Positions 8,394-18,110 of a DNA stretch of 64,000 nt are shown piece after piece. A program made the position numbers and the translations under genes. Every line of letters begins with the position of its first letter. Position 1 is the first letter of the stretch. The DNA lies in contig AHHB01000014.1 of assembly GCA_000242815.2 (NCBI GenBank), positions 62,001 through 126,000 of the forward strand, written 5' to 3'. The notes beneath the pieces are model-generated. The model searched no databases. It was given only the letters and a program-made list of their open reading frames with translations, and had not been told where the DNA came from. Source of the stretch: Janthinobacterium lividum PAMC 25724. GTDB taxonomy: Bacteria; Pseudomonadota; Gammaproteobacteria; Burkholderiales; Burkholderiaceae_D.

Positions 8394-9016
8394 TGGCGCG
8401 CCGCAATCACTGCGCCGCAGGCTTCACCTTGATCGAGCTGCTCGTGGCGATCGGCATCCTGGCCATGGTCGCCGTACTGGGCTGGCGCGGCCTCGATAGC
8501 ATCATGCGTTCGCGCGAAGTGTTGACCAGTCAGCTGGAGCAGGCGCGCGGCATGCAGCTGGCATTTGCCCAGATGCAGAGCGATTGCGATCACCTGGCCG
8601 GTGCCGGCCTGACGAACAAGCTGCTCAATGGCCGCACCAACCTGAGCGCAGAGACTGACCGCCTGACTCTGGTGCGCCTGGCCGCGTCGGAACAGGAGCC
8701 GCAACAGTTGCAAGTGGTCACTTACCGTCTGCGCGGCGGCGTGCTGACGCGGCGCGAATCGAACGGCACGCGCGACCTGGCCGTGCTCGACACCCTGTGG
8801 CAGGCGGCGCGCGACGATACCGATAGCGCCAACGCCGACGTGGCCCTGATGCGCGGCGTCGACAGCATGGTCATGCGCGGCTGGAACAATGGCGCCTGGA
8901 ATGTGCTGACGGCTGGCGCCAGCATCTCCACGCAAGTGCCGGGCCTGGAAGTGACCTTGCAAATGCCGGGCCAGGACGCTGGCCTGTCCAAAGTGTTCTT
9001 GCTGGGGCCGGGATGA
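8393..9016 (+). CDS. gspJ: Type II secretion minor pseudopilin GspJ
   Basis: A 207-residue minor pseudopilin with the cleavage motif AGFTLIELLVAIGILAMVAV after a 10-residue leader. WRGLDSIMRSREVL and QMQSDCDHLAG follow, the usual GspJ sequence. With GspI and GspK it forms the quasihelical tip of the pseudopilus. It starts within the gspI stop (TGATG overlap) and its own stop overlaps gspK. Confidence 0.92.
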   Translation: MARRNHCAAGFTLIELLVAIGILAMVAVLGWRGLDSIMRSREVLTSQLEQARGMQLAFAQMQSDCDHLAGAGLTNKLLNGRTNLSAETDRLTLVRLAASEQEPQQLQVVTYRLRGGVLTRRESNGTRDLAVLDTLWQAARDDTDSANADVALMRGVDSMVMRGWNNGAWNVLTAGASISTQVPGLEVTLQMPGQDAGLSKVFLLGPG

Positions 9017-9990
9017 AGCGCTTTTCCTGTCCTCCCCGCCAGCGCGGCGTGGCTGTCATCACGGCCTTGCTGCTGACGGCGCTGGCCATCACGGTCGTCG
9101 CCAGCCTGTTCTGGCAGCAGCAGGTGCAAGTGCGGTCGATGGAAAACCAGCGCCTGCGCCTGCAGACGCAATGGGCCATGCGCGGCATGGTCGACTTCGC
9201 CCGCTTCTGGCTACGCCAGGACAACCCCACGCTGACGGCCGCCGACGGCGTGTGGGCTACGCCGATCGAGGAAGCACGGCTTGACGATTACGTCGACCGC
9301 GAAAAGGTCGATACAGAAAAATTTGACGCCACCGTCTCGGGCCGCGCGCTCGATGCGCAGGCGCGGTTTAATATCACTAACCTGGTCGCCGCCACGGGCG
9401 GCATCAATCCGAAACAGGTGCTGGCCTACCAGCGCCTGTTGTCAAACATGAAGCTCGATAGTTCGCTGGCGCAGGCCACGGCCGATGCTGTGCTGCGCGC
9501 GCAGCCGAAGCCACGCACCGCTGACAGCGACAGCGATGGCAAGACAGCTGCCGCCCCGCCCGCCTCGGGTGGCAGCAGCGAGCCGGTAGCGTTCACGCAG
9601 GTCGAGGATTTGCTGTCCGTGCCCGGCTATACGCCGCAGATGATCGAGCAGCTGCGCGATGTCGTCATTATCTTGCCGGAGATCACGGGTGTGAACGTGA
9701 ATACGGCCCCGGCCGAGGTACTCGCTGCCGTGACGATGATGTCGCTGTCCGAGGCGAGCGCCCTGACTTTGAGCAATCCGCGTAAAAAGTTTGTTGATTT
9801 GGCAAACTTCAAGAATAATATTGATAGTAAGCAAGTGATTGAAGATGTGGAACTCGATGTGAAGAGCCGCTACTTTCTCACCGTCATCCGTGTGCGGCTG
9901 GACCGTGCCGCCCTTGATGCCGTGGCGCTCATCAATCGAAAAACGGATCCGCAGCGCACCACCAGCCTGGTCTGGTTGCGGGAAAATTAA
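9013..9990 (+). CDS. gspK: Type II secretion minor pseudopilin GspK
   Basis: A 325-residue protein, the largest pseudopilin. The N-terminus RQRGVAVITALLLTALAITVV lacks the Glu+5 of the other pseudopilins, the known signature of GspK at the tip. The rest has the alpha-domain with ARFNITNLVA and the helix-hairpin-helix-like DLLSVPGYTPQMIEQL and GVNVNTAPAEVLAA. The run from 9780 to 9860 is noticeably more AT-rich than the surroundings. It overlaps gspJ by four bases. Confidence 0.94.
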   Translation: MKRFSCPPRQRGVAVITALLLTALAITVVASLFWQQQVQVRSMENQRLRLQTQWAMRGMVDFARFWLRQDNPTLTAADGVWATPIEEARLDDYVDREKVDTEKFDATVSGRALDAQARFNITNLVAATGGINPKQVLAYQRLLSNMKLDSSLAQATADAVLRAQPKPRTADSDSDGKTAAAPPASGGSSEPVAFTQVEDLLSVPGYTPQMIEQLRDVVIILPEITGVNVNTAPAEVLAAVTMMSLSEASALTLSNPRKKFVDLANFKNNIDSKQVIEDVELDVKSRYFLTVIRVRLDRAALDAVALINRKTDPQRTTSLVWLREN

Positions 9991-10009
9991 CAGCTGAAAG
10001 CGAGTCACT

Positions 10010-11239
10010 TTGACAATATTGTATATCCGTCACCCGGCCAAGGCGTCCACCGACAGCGCGCCTGCCTGCTCCTTCGTGCTGGCCGGCGACGGCGGCGTCC
10101 TGCTGCAGCAAGGCAGTGCGCCGCTGGGCAGCCTGGGCCAGCTGATCGCTGGCGCGCAGCAGGTGGTCTTGCTGCTGGCGGCTGCCGACGTGACTCTGCT
10201 GCGCCTGAAAACCCCGCCGCTGGCCGGCGCCCGCCTGCGCGCGGCCTTGCCCGGCCTGGTGGAAGAACACATCCTCGGCGACACCCAGGATTGCCTGTTG
10301 GCCGCCGGCGCGCCCGACGCTGCCGGCATGCGCACGGTGGCCGTGGCGCAGCGCGCCTGGGCCGAGGTACTCGTGCAAGCTTTGCTGGCGCAGGGCGCGC
10401 GCAAGGTGGCGCTGCTGCCATCGCAGCTGTGCCTGCCCCTGCAGCCTGGCAGTGTGACGGCATCCCTGCACGCGGTCGGCAACGGCCTGGAACTGGCTTT
10501 GCGCCAGGCGCCGCAAGAAGGCCTGGGCCTGGTGTTGCCGGCCCAGCCGCAGCAAGCGCTGCTGACGACGCGCGCATTTGCCGGCGACGTGCCGCTGACG
10601 CTCTACGTGGCGCAGGCTGAGCTGGCGCAATATCAACAGCTGGCCGCCGATATGCAGGGCGTGACGCTGGAGAGCGACCATTGGGCGCACTGGATCGCCG
10701 GCGCAAAAAACGCAGGACTGGATCTGGCGCCGGCGCTGGGCACGGCCACGGGATCGGCCACCGAATGGCGGCGCTGGCGCTGGCCGCTGCGCCTGGCGCT
10801 GCTGGCCGTGATCGTCAACCTGGCCGGCATGAATATCGAATGGATGCGTTTGAAGCGCGAGGCGGCCACCGTGCGCACGTCGATGCAGCAAACCTTCAAG
10901 GCCGCGTATCCGAATGAAGTGCCGGTGTATGGCCTGGAAGCGGAGCAGATGCGGCGCAATATCGCTGCCGCCCGCCTGCAAAGCGGGCAAGCGAGCATGG
11001 ACGATTTCACCAGCATGAGCGCGGCGCTGGGCGAGGCGCTGGGCGGCCTGGCCGGGCGCGGCGTGGTGGCCTCGCTGGAATACCGCGAGCGCAGCCTGAT
11101 CGTCAAGCTGAAACCGGACACGCTCGACGCCAGCGCCCAGGCGCAGGTGCGCGATGGCCTGGCCGCGCGCAAGCTGACCTTGAATGAAACGGCGCCGGGC
11201 GTGTGGAAGATCACGCCGGCCACGGGAGCAAAAGTATGA
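10010..11239 (+). CDS. gspL: Type II secretion inner-membrane protein GspL
   Basis: A 409-residue bitopic protein. The cytoplasmic actin-like domain (residues 1-245) recruits the GspE ATPase. One transmembrane helix follows, about 262-280 (PLRLALLAVIVNLAGMNIEW), then a periplasmic ferredoxin-like domain. The family pattern LPGLVEEHILGDTQDCLLAAG is clear. The start is a TTG at 10010, 20 bases after gspK; no ATG fits. The stop overlaps the gspM start. GspL and GspM together anchor the inner-membrane platform. Confidence 0.92.
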   Translation: MTILYIRHPAKASTDSAPACSFVLAGDGGVLLQQGSAPLGSLGQLIAGAQQVVLLLAAADVTLLRLKTPPLAGARLRAALPGLVEEHILGDTQDCLLAAGAPDAAGMRTVAVAQRAWAEVLVQALLAQGARKVALLPSQLCLPLQPGSVTASLHAVGNGLELALRQAPQEGLGLVLPAQPQQALLTTRAFAGDVPLTLYVAQAELAQYQQLAADMQGVTLESDHWAHWIAGAKNAGLDLAPALGTATGSATEWRRWRWPLRLALLAVIVNLAGMNIEWMRLKREAATVRTSMQQTFKAAYPNEVPVYGLEAEQMRRNIAAARLQSGQASMDDFTSMSAALGEALGGLAGRGVVASLEYRERSLIVKLKPDTLDASAQAQVRDGLAARKLTLNETAPGVWKITPATGAKV

Positions 11240-11775
11240 GTGCAGCAGTCAACCAAGCGCGCGCCGCATTGACGCGCCAGCAGCAGGCCGTGCAAGCCTT
11301 CTGGGCCGAGCGCACGCAGCAGGAGCGCAAGCTGCTCTGCGTCGGCGCTGTGGTGGCCGGCCTGGCCCTCGTCTACGCAGTGTTTTTCGCGCCGGCCTGG
11401 ACGGGGCGCATCGCCTTGCAAAAGAGCTTGCCCGAGCTGCGCCAGAACGCGGCCCAGCTGCAGTCGCTGGCGCGTGAAGCGGGCGAACTGGCGCGCCAGG
11501 CGCCCGTGCAGGTCGCTCCCATGGGCCGCGACAGCCTCGATGCTTCCTTGAAAGCGCGCGGCCTGGCGCCGCAATCGCTGTCGCTGACGGGCGAATATGC
11601 GCGCGTGCAGTTAAATGGCGTGCCGTTTGCCAGCGTCATGCTGTGGCTGGACGGCTTGCGCCGCGAAGGCCGCGTGGCGGTACAGGAAGCGAAGATTACG
11701 GCGCAGGTGCAGGGTAAGGCGGGGCTGGTCGATGCCAGCCTGACCTTGCACCAGAGCGCGGGCGCGGCACGATGA
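11236..11775 (+). CDS. gspM: Type II secretion protein GspM
   Basis: A 179-residue bitopic protein. A short cytoplasmic helix rich in Gln/Arg with FWAERTQQERKLLCVG precedes one transmembrane segment (about residues 36-52, VGAVVAGLALVYAVFF). The periplasmic part is a ferredoxin-like domain with the conserved SLKARGLAPQSLSL and PFASVMLWLDGLRREGRV. It pairs with GspL. The start is ATG 11236, overlapping the gspL stop. Confidence 0.92.
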   Translation: MSAAVNQARAALTRQQQAVQAFWAERTQQERKLLCVGAVVAGLALVYAVFFAPAWTGRIALQKSLPELRQNAAQLQSLAREAGELARQAPVQVAPMGRDSLDASLKARGLAPQSLSLTGEYARVQLNGVPFASVMLWLDGLRREGRVAVQEAKITAQVQGKAGLVDASLTLHQSAGAAR

Positions 11776-12548
11776 CGCGCCAGCTTGCCTGGCTGCTGGC
11801 CATCATCGTCAGCGTGTGCGTCACCGTGCTGATATTTTTTCCGGCCGGCTGGGTCGCGGGCATCGTGGAAAAGCAGACGGGCGGACGTTTGACCTTGGGC
11901 GACGCGCAAGGTACCCTGTGGCGCGGTTCGGCCTTTATCGGCGGGGCGGCCAGCGCGAATGGCGCCGTGACGCCTTTGCTGCCGGGGCGCTTCAGCTGGC
12001 GCATTTCGCCCTCGGTGCTGTGGGGATCGGCGGACCTGGAACTGCAAAACCCGCAGGCGCTGTCGCAGCCGGTGAACTTGCGCGGCTCGTGGTCGCACTG
12101 GCAGGTCAGCCCGGCGGCCCTGCTGCTGCCGGCCGATGGTCTCGGTGGCCTGGGCGCGCCGTTAAATACCGTGGCGCCGACGGGCAGCATGCGCCTGTCA
12201 TGGAGCACCTTGGAATTGGCTTTGGCGCAGCGGCAGTTTTCCGCCGTCGGCCGCACCACCTTGCAGATGACGGACATGGCATCGCGCCTGTCGTCCTTGC
12301 GTCCGCTGGGCAGTTACGAGCTCGATTTTGATTGGCAGGGGCAGCAGGCGACGTTGACCTTGCGCTCCATCAAGGGACCGCTGCTGCTCGATGGCAGCGG
12401 CAGCCTGCAACAGGGGCGCATGCAGTTTTCCGGCCAGGCCCAGGCCGCAGCAGGATATGAAGAGACCTTGGCGAGTTTGTTGAATTTGCTGGGACAGCGC
12501 CGTAGCAATAGCGAAAAAAACATCATCGCCTTAGAGTTCAGACAATGA
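11772..12548 (+). CDS. gspN: Type II secretion protein GspN
   Basis: A 258-residue protein with one N-terminal membrane helix (residues 5-28) followed by the GspN pattern GGRLTLGDAQGTLWRGSAF, which recurs in members of this family and resembles bridging AsmA-like proteins. GspN is present in only some T2SS and its exact role is unsettled; it is not always essential. It overlaps gspM and gspD by four bases each, so it is translated in the coupled chain. Confidence 0.9.
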   Translation: MTRQLAWLLAIIVSVCVTVLIFFPAGWVAGIVEKQTGGRLTLGDAQGTLWRGSAFIGGAASANGAVTPLLPGRFSWRISPSVLWGSADLELQNPQALSQPVNLRGSWSHWQVSPAALLLPADGLGGLGAPLNTVAPTGSMRLSWSTLELALAQRQFSAVGRTTLQMTDMASRLSSLRPLGSYELDFDWQGQQATLTLRSIKGPLLLDGSGSLQQGRMQFSGQAQAAAGYEETLASLLNLLGQRRSNSEKNIIALEFRQ

Positions 12549-14797
12549 AAAAACCATCCGTGAGCCGCAATACTTTCTCCTTCTCGCTGCGCCGCCTGTC
12601 GGCTGCCGCCTTGTTGTGCTGTTCCGTGGCCGGCATGCCGGCACCCGCCTGGGCCGCACCGGGCGATGAAGCGGCGCTCAATTTCGTCGGCGCCGACATC
12701 GAATCGGTGATCAAGGCCGTGGGCCATTACACCAACATCAATTTCGTCATCGACCCGCGCGTCAAGGGCACGATCACCCTGGTGTCGGAAAAATCGATCA
12801 GCAAGACACAGGCCTTCGGGCTGCTGGCCTCGGCCTTGCGCTTGCAAGGTTATGCGGTGGTCTCCGGCGACGGCTACGCGAAAGTGCTGCCGGAAGCGGA
12901 CGCCAAGCTGCAATCGGTGCCGACCCAGGTGGGCAACGGCGCCAGCCAGGTGAAAGGCGACCAGATCGCCACCCAGGTGTTTTACCTCAATTACGAATCG
13001 TCGGCCAATCTGCTGGCCGTGCTGCGCCCTTTGATCTCGCCGAACAACACGATCAATGCCAACCCGGGCAACAACTCGTTGGTGATCACCGATTACGCGG
13101 ATAACCTCAAGCGCCTGGCGAAGATCATCGCCGCGCTCGACGTGCCCGCCGCGACGGACCTCGATGTGATCCCCGTACGCTATGCGATCGCTTCCGACCT
13201 GGCCTCGATGGTGAATAAACTGATGGAAGGCGGCAATGCGGGCGCTGGTGCGGGCGCCGACACGGGCAAGGTTTCCGTGCTGGCCGACCCGCGCACCAAT
13301 TCGCTGGTGCTGCGCGCGCCGTCGACGGCGCGCGCCAATCTGGCCAAGTCGCTGATCTCGAAGCTGGACCAGCCCACCACGCAGCTGGGCAATGTGCATG
13401 TGGTGTACCTGAAGAACGCGGATGCCACCAAGCTGGCGCAGACCTTGCGCTCGGTGGTGACGTCGGACGGCACGGCCGCTGCGCAGCAGCAGGGCAGCAG
13501 CAACCCGGGCACGAACAACCAGATTAACCAGAACAACAGCGGCATCAATAGCAGCGGCATGGGCGGCAATACGCAAAGCGGCGGCACGGGCGGCGCTTCG
13601 CTGAACAATGCGCCGCAGCAACTGTCCTCGGGCGGCGCGGCCGGTTTCATTCAGGCTGACGCTTCGACCAATACGCTGATCTTGACCTGCAACGAGGCTG
13701 TCTACCGCAATCTGCGCGCCGTCATCGACCAGCTCGACGTGCGCCGCGCCCAGGTCTACATCGAGGCGCTGATCGTTGAAGTGACCTCGTCCAAGGCTTC
13801 CGAATTCGGCGTGCAGTGGCTGGGGCTTTCCGGCGACAGCGGCAGCAACTACCGCGTGGGGGCGCTGCAGTCGTTCGCCTCCGGCACCAGCAACAACATC
13901 GGCGCCATCGCCCTGGGCGGCGGCAAGGTCTTGCCGACGGGCGGCCTGACGGTCGGCATCTTCAAGCAGATCAACGGCGCGCTGGGCCTGGGCGCCGTGG
14001 CGCATGCGCTGGAATCGGACGGCAACGCCAACATCCTGTCGACGCCAAATCTGATCACCCTGGACAATGAACTGGCGACCATCAAGGTGGGCCAGAACGT
14101 GCCTATCCTGACGGGCCAGTACACCAGCACGGCCGGCACCAACACCAATCCTTTCCAGACTATCGACCGCAAGGAAGTAGGCCTGACCCTGAAGGTGCGC
14201 CCGCAGATTTCCGAAGGCGGCACGATCAAGCTGGGCATTTATCACGAGACGTCGAGCGTGGACAAATCCACCGCGTCGGCCGTCAGCGGCATTACCATCA
14301 ACAACCGCGTGATCGAAAACAATGTGCTGGCCGACGATGGCCAGATCATCGTGCTCGGCGGCTTGATCGAGGACAGCACCGGTGACAATGCGGAGAAAGT
14401 GCGCGGCCTGGGCGATATCCCCCTGATCGGCAACCTGTTCAAGTACCAGACGCGCGAGCGCAAGAAAACCAATCTGATGATCTTCCTGCGCCCCGTTATC
14501 GTGCGCAACAAGGAGCAGAGCGGCAGCCTGGCTGCCGACCGCTATGACTACATGCGCTCGGCCGAGGCGGCCGCCGTGCCGGCGACGGGCAATCTGATGC
14601 TGAAAGACCTGGGCACGCCTGTGCTGCCGGCCCTGCAGGATGGCCAGCCGCTGGGCGGCAACATGGTGACGCGCCCGGTGCCGCCGGCACCGACGCCGCC
14701 GCCAGGCGCGCCGGCCAACGCGGCCACGCCAGCGCAGACGCTGCTGCAGCAATACCAGCAGCAGTCACAGCCGCAGTCACAGCCGCAGCAGAAGTGA
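12545..14797 (+). CDS. gspD: Type II secretion outer-membrane secretin GspD
   Basis: A 750-residue secretin. A Sec signal ends at AWA, about residue 38. The N0 domain begins [28 protein letters not shown]1, N2 and N3 follow, with a long Asn/Gly/Ser/Gln-rich insertion (about residues 313-357) inside N3. The beta-barrel carries [26 protein letters not shown] and [21 protein letters not shown]. The tail is rich in Pro and Gln. Fifteen such subunits form the outer-membrane gate. No lipobox is evident and no pilotin gene is nearby. Confidence 0.97.
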   Translation: MKKPSVSRNTFSFSLRRLSAAALLCCSVAGMPAPAWAAPGDEAALNFVGADIESVIKAVGHYTNINFVIDPRVKGTITLVSEKSISKTQAFGLLASALRLQGYAVVSGDGYAKVLPEADAKLQSVPTQVGNGASQVKGDQIATQVFYLNYESSANLLAVLRPLISPNNTINANPGNNSLVITDYADNLKRLAKIIAALDVPAATDLDVIPVRYAIASDLASMVNKLMEGGNAGAGAGADTGKVSVLADPRTNSLVLRAPSTARANLAKSLISKLDQPTTQLGNVHVVYLKNADATKLAQTLRSVVTSDGTAAAQQQGSSNPGTNNQINQNNSGINSSGMGGNTQSGGTGGASLNNAPQQLSSGGAAGFIQADASTNTLILTCNEAVYRNLRAVIDQLDVRRAQVYIEALIVEVTSSKASEFGVQWLGLSGDSGSNYRVGALQSFASGTSNNIGAIALGGGKVLPTGGLTVGIFKQINGALGLGAVAHALESDGNANILSTPNLITLDNELATIKVGQNVPILTGQYTSTAGTNTNPFQTIDRKEVGLTLKVRPQISEGGTIKLGIYHETSSVDKSTASAVSGITINNRVIENNVLADDGQIIVLGGLIEDSTGDNAEKVRGLGDIPLIGNLFKYQTRERKKTNLMIFLRPVIVRNKEQSGSLAADRYDYMRSAEAAAVPATGNLMLKDLGTPVLPALQDGQPLGGNMVTRPVPPAPTPPPGAPANAATPAQTLLQQYQQQSQPQSQPQQK

Positions 14798-14807
14798 CGG
14801 GACAGCC

Positions 14808-16229
14808 ATGAGTAATCTGCTTCCCTACGCCTACGCGCGCGATTTCAGCCTGTTGGCGCGGCCCGGCGCGCTCGATGGCGCCCCGGTCGACGTGCTGGTG
14901 GCGGCATCGACGGCACCGGCGGCCATTGCCGAAGTATCGCGCCGTTTCGGCCAGATTCAATTGACAGTGCTGCCGCGCGGCGAACTCGATGCTGCCATTG
15001 CCGCTGCCTACGCGGGCGGCGGCGGCGATGCTTCGCAGATGGCCGATGAATTCGACGCCGACCTGGACTTGACCAAGCTGCTGCAGGACGTGCCGGCCAT
15101 CGAGGACTTGCTCGAATCGTCCGACGACGCGCCCGTCATCCGCATGATTAACGCGCTGCTGACGCAGGCGCTGCGCGAAGGCGCTTCCGACATCCACATC
15201 GAGCCGTTCGAGCAGACCTCTGTCGTGCGCTTTCGCATCGACGGCAGCTTGCGCGACGTGGTGCGTCCGCGCAAAGCCATCCACGGTTCGCTCATTTCGC
15301 GCATCAAGATCATGGCGCAGCTCGACATCGCTGAAAAACGCTTGCCGCAGGACGGCCGCATCACCCTGCGCGTGGGCGGCAAGCCCGTCGACGTGCGCGT
15401 TTCCACCCTGCCCACCGGGCATGGCGAGCGCGCCGTATTGCGCTTGCTGGACAAGGAAGCGGGCCGCCTCGACCTGCAGCACCTGGGCATGAGCGCGCCG
15501 ATGTTGCAGCAGTTCGATGGCCTGATCACGCAGCCGCACGGCATCGTGCTGGTCACCGGTCCCACCGGTTCGGGCAAGACGACGACTTTGTACGCAGCGC
15601 TGTCGATGCTCAACGCCACCACCACCAACATCCTGACGGTGGAAGACCCGATCGAATACGACCTGGCGGGCGTGGGGCAAACGCAAGTCAATCCGCGCAT
15701 CGACATGACATTTGCCAAAGCGCTACGGGCGATTTTGCGGCAAGACCCCGATGTGATCATGATCGGCGAGATTCGCGACCTGGAAACGGCGCAGATCGCC
15801 GTGCAGGCTTCGCTGACGGGCCATCTGGTGCTGGCGACGTTGCACACGAACGATGCGTCGGCGGCTGTCACGCGTTTGCTCGACATGGGCATCGAGCCGT
15901 TCCTGCTGTCGTCGTCCTTGCTCGGCGTGCTGGCGCAGCGGTTGGTGCGCAAACTGTGCGGCTCGTGCAAAACCTTCGATGGCGAGTACTGGCAGGCGGT
16001 TGGCTGCGAGCACTGCGGCCAGACGGGCTACCAGGGCCGCGTGGGGGTGTATGAATTGCTGCGCACGACGCAGCAGATTCGCGCGCAGATCCACAACCGC
16101 GCCTCGGAAGCGGAGGTGCGCGCCGTCGCCTTGCAGGACGGCATGATGAGCATGCGCGAGGACGGCGAACGCTGGCTGCGCGACGGCACGACTACGCAGG
16201 CTGAATTGCTGCGCGTGACCAAAGACTAG
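14808..16229 (+). CDS. gspE: Type II secretion ATPase GspE
   Basis: A 473-residue hexameric cytoplasmic ATPase powering pseudopilus assembly. Walker A is [12 protein letters not shown] near residue 250. The Asp box [12 protein letters not shown], Walker [13 protein letters not shown] and His box [11 protein letters not shown] follow. The tetracysteine zinc module is CGSCKTF...[11 protein letters not shown] near residues 385-410. The N-terminal domain is short, as in many betaproteobacterial GspE. It lies ten bases after gspD. Confidence 0.97.
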   Translation: MSNLLPYAYARDFSLLARPGALDGAPVDVLVAASTAPAAIAEVSRRFGQIQLTVLPRGELDAAIAAAYAGGGGDASQMADEFDADLDLTKLLQDVPAIEDLLESSDDAPVIRMINALLTQALREGASDIHIEPFEQTSVVRFRIDGSLRDVVRPRKAIHGSLISRIKIMAQLDIAEKRLPQDGRITLRVGGKPVDVRVSTLPTGHGERAVLRLLDKEAGRLDLQHLGMSAPMLQQFDGLITQPHGIVLVTGPTGSGKTTTLYAALSMLNATTTNILTVEDPIEYDLAGVGQTQVNPRIDMTFAKALRAILRQDPDVIMIGEIRDLETAQIAVQASLTGHLVLATLHTNDASAAVTRLLDMGIEPFLLSSSLLGVLAQRLVRKLCGSCKTFDGEYWQAVGCEHCGQTGYQGRVGVYELLRTTQQIRAQIHNRASEAEVRAVALQDGMMSMREDGERWLRDGTTTQAELLRVTKD

Positions 16230-16239
16230 GCCCGCCACC

Positions 16240-17460
16240 ATGCCCGCATTCCGTTATGAAGCCGTCGATGCCCAGGGCGCCACCCGCAAGGGCGTGCTCA
16301 ATGCCGACAGTCCCCGTTCCGCGCGCGCCGAACTGCGCGTGCAAGGCTTGGTGCCGCTGGCCGTCGAAGCGATCGCCGCGCAAGTCGATGCCGCCGGCGT
16401 GACCAAGCGTCGCGGTTTCGGCGAGCGCCTGTCGAGCACCGAGCTGGCCCTGTTTACGCGCCAGTTGGCCAGCCTGCTGGAAGCGGGCCTGCCGCTGGAG
16501 CAAGCCTTTTCCGCGCTGCTGGAACAGGCCGAGCGGCCGTATTTGCGCGACCTGATCGCCTCGATCCGTTCGGAAGTGATAGGCGGCGCCGCGTTTTCCG
16601 ACGTGCTGGCGCGCCATCCGCGCGATTTCGCGGAAATTTACCGGGCGCTGGTGGCGTCGGGCGAGCAGATCGGCCACCTGTCGCGCGTACTCTCGCGCCT
16701 GGCCGACTATATCGAGCGACGCAATGCGCTGGTGCAGAAGGTCAAGCTGGCGTTCACGTATCCGGCCATCGTCACGGTGGTGGCGTTTTCCATCGTGATT
16801 TTCCTGCTCACCTACGTGGTGCCGCAGATCGTCTCCGTGTTTGCCAATACCAAGCAGAAGCTGCCGTTACTGACCGTGATCATGCTGGCGCTGTCGGACT
16901 TTGTGCGCCACTACGGCATCGTCGTGGCGATTGCCCTCGTCGGCGCCTGGTTTGCCTGGCGCCGCGCGCTGCAGCAGCCGGCCTTGAAACGGCGCTGGCA
17001 TACCTGGCTGTTGACCGCGCCCCTGTACGGCAAGTTCGAGCGCAGCCTCAATACGGCGCGCTTCGCCAGCACCCTGGCCATCACCACCGGCTCGGGCGTG
17101 CCTATCCTGCGCGCGCTCGACACTAGCCGCGACACGCTCACCAATGTAGCGATGCAGGAACTGGTGGCCGAGGCCAGCGGCGCCGTGCGCGAGGGCGTCA
17201 GCCTGGCGCGCGCGCTGTCGGCGCAAAAGCATTTTCCACCCATGCTGATCCACATGATACGCGCAGGCGAAATCACGGGTGAACTGCCAGCGATGCTGGA
17301 ACGCGCCGCCAGCGCGCAGGAGCAAGACCTGGAACGTCGCACCCTGACCATCGCAGGCCTGCTCGAGCCGGCCCTGATCCTGGCCATGGGCGTGGTGGTG
17401 CTGCTGATCGTGCTGGCCGTGCTGATGCCGATTATCGAAATTAATCAGCTGGTGCGTTAA
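16240..17460 (+). CDS. gspF: Type II secretion inner-membrane platform protein GspF
   Basis: A 406-residue polytopic membrane protein with two GspF domains (about 70-195 and 275-395). Each contains the FTRQLASLLEAGLPLEQAF or FASTLAITTGSGVPILRAL motif. Three transmembrane segments lie near residues 170-195, 222-245 and 375-400. The N-terminus MPAFRYEAVDAQGATRKG is canonical. GspF forms the rotating or scaffolding core contacted by GspE and GspL. Confidence 0.97.
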   Translation: MPAFRYEAVDAQGATRKGVLNADSPRSARAELRVQGLVPLAVEAIAAQVDAAGVTKRRGFGERLSSTELALFTRQLASLLEAGLPLEQAFSALLEQAERPYLRDLIASIRSEVIGGAAFSDVLARHPRDFAEIYRALVASGEQIGHLSRVLSRLADYIERRNALVQKVKLAFTYPAIVTVVAFSIVIFLLTYVVPQIVSVFANTKQKLPLLTVIMLALSDFVRHYGIVVAIALVGAWFAWRRALQQPALKRRWHTWLLTAPLYGKFERSLNTARFASTLAITTGSGVPILRALDTSRDTLTNVAMQELVAEASGAVREGVSLARALSAQKHFPPMLIHMIRAGEITGELPAMLERAASAQEQDLERRTLTIAGLLEPALILAMGVVVLLIVLAVLMPIIEINQLVR

Positions 17461-17479
17461 GAGACATAACAAGGAAACC

Positions 17480-18040
17480 ATGAAGCGTTTGCCACAATTT
17501 GTAAGTTTGCTCGCCGTCGTGGCGCTGTCCGTCTCGCTGGCCTACTGGGCCATGCAGCTGTTCAAGGCGCCGCAACGTCCGATCAATCCGCCCGCCGCAG
17601 CGGTGGTGCAGGATGCCAGCGTGGAGGCGGGTGCCTCGCTGTTCGGCGGGCAGGTCAGCGTCGCCACGGCCAGCAACTATCAGCTCAAGGGTGTGGTGGC
17701 CGCCAGCAATGGCCGCGGCAGCGTGGCCATCATCTCGACCGATGGCAAGCCTTCCGTGGCCTTGCCGGAAGGCGCCGAGGTGGTGCCCGGCGTGACGGTG
17801 CTGGAAGTGCATGCGCGCCATGTGCTGCTGCGCGATGGCGGCGTGAGCAAGCGCATCGATCTGGTGGCCGACGACAAGGCGCTGGCCTTGCCGGCGCAGG
17901 TGGCTGCCAGCCCGGCGCCTGCCGCCGCCCCTGCAGCGGTCACAAATCTGGTGCCGCCGCCGCTGCCGATGGAGCAGCAGCGTGCGGCAACCATGATGCC
18001 GGCACCGCCGCAGGTGAGCAGCACGCCGCCGTCGAATTGA
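17480..18040 (+). CDS. gspC: Type II secretion inner-membrane protein GspC
   Basis: A 186-residue bitopic protein. It has an N-terminal membrane helix, then the homology-region domain YQLKGVVAASNGRGSVAIIS (about residues 69-120) that contacts the N0 domain of GspD. It ends in a Pro/Ala-rich tail with no PDZ domain, so it is the short GspC form. AAGGAA precedes the ATG. Its position at the end of the operon, after gspF, is unusual if the operon is read as starting with gspG. Confidence 0.9.
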   Translation: MKRLPQFVSLLAVVALSVSLAYWAMQLFKAPQRPINPPAAAVVQDASVEAGASLFGGQVSVATASNYQLKGVVAASNGRGSVAIISTDGKPSVALPEGAEVVPGVTVLEVHARHVLLRDGGVSKRIDLVADDKALALPAQVAASPAPAAAPAAVTNLVPPPLPMEQQRAATMMPAPPQVSSTPPSN

Positions 18041-18110
18041 GCTGATTTTCGTCACTACCCGATTACCATCATGCTGATGGCGCCGCGCCGCCATCGCGAC
18101 AGGAGTCCTC

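Noticed and set aside
13490-13625. Low-complexity Asn/Gly-rich stretch as possible slippage or phase-variable repeat in gspD
   Set aside because: No exact tandem units are present; such linkers are common in secretins.
12314-14752. 812-codon open frame antisense to gspD
   Set aside because: It mirrors the high-GC codon pattern of gspD; composition is low-complexity His/Arg/Gln and there is no RBS or family similarity.
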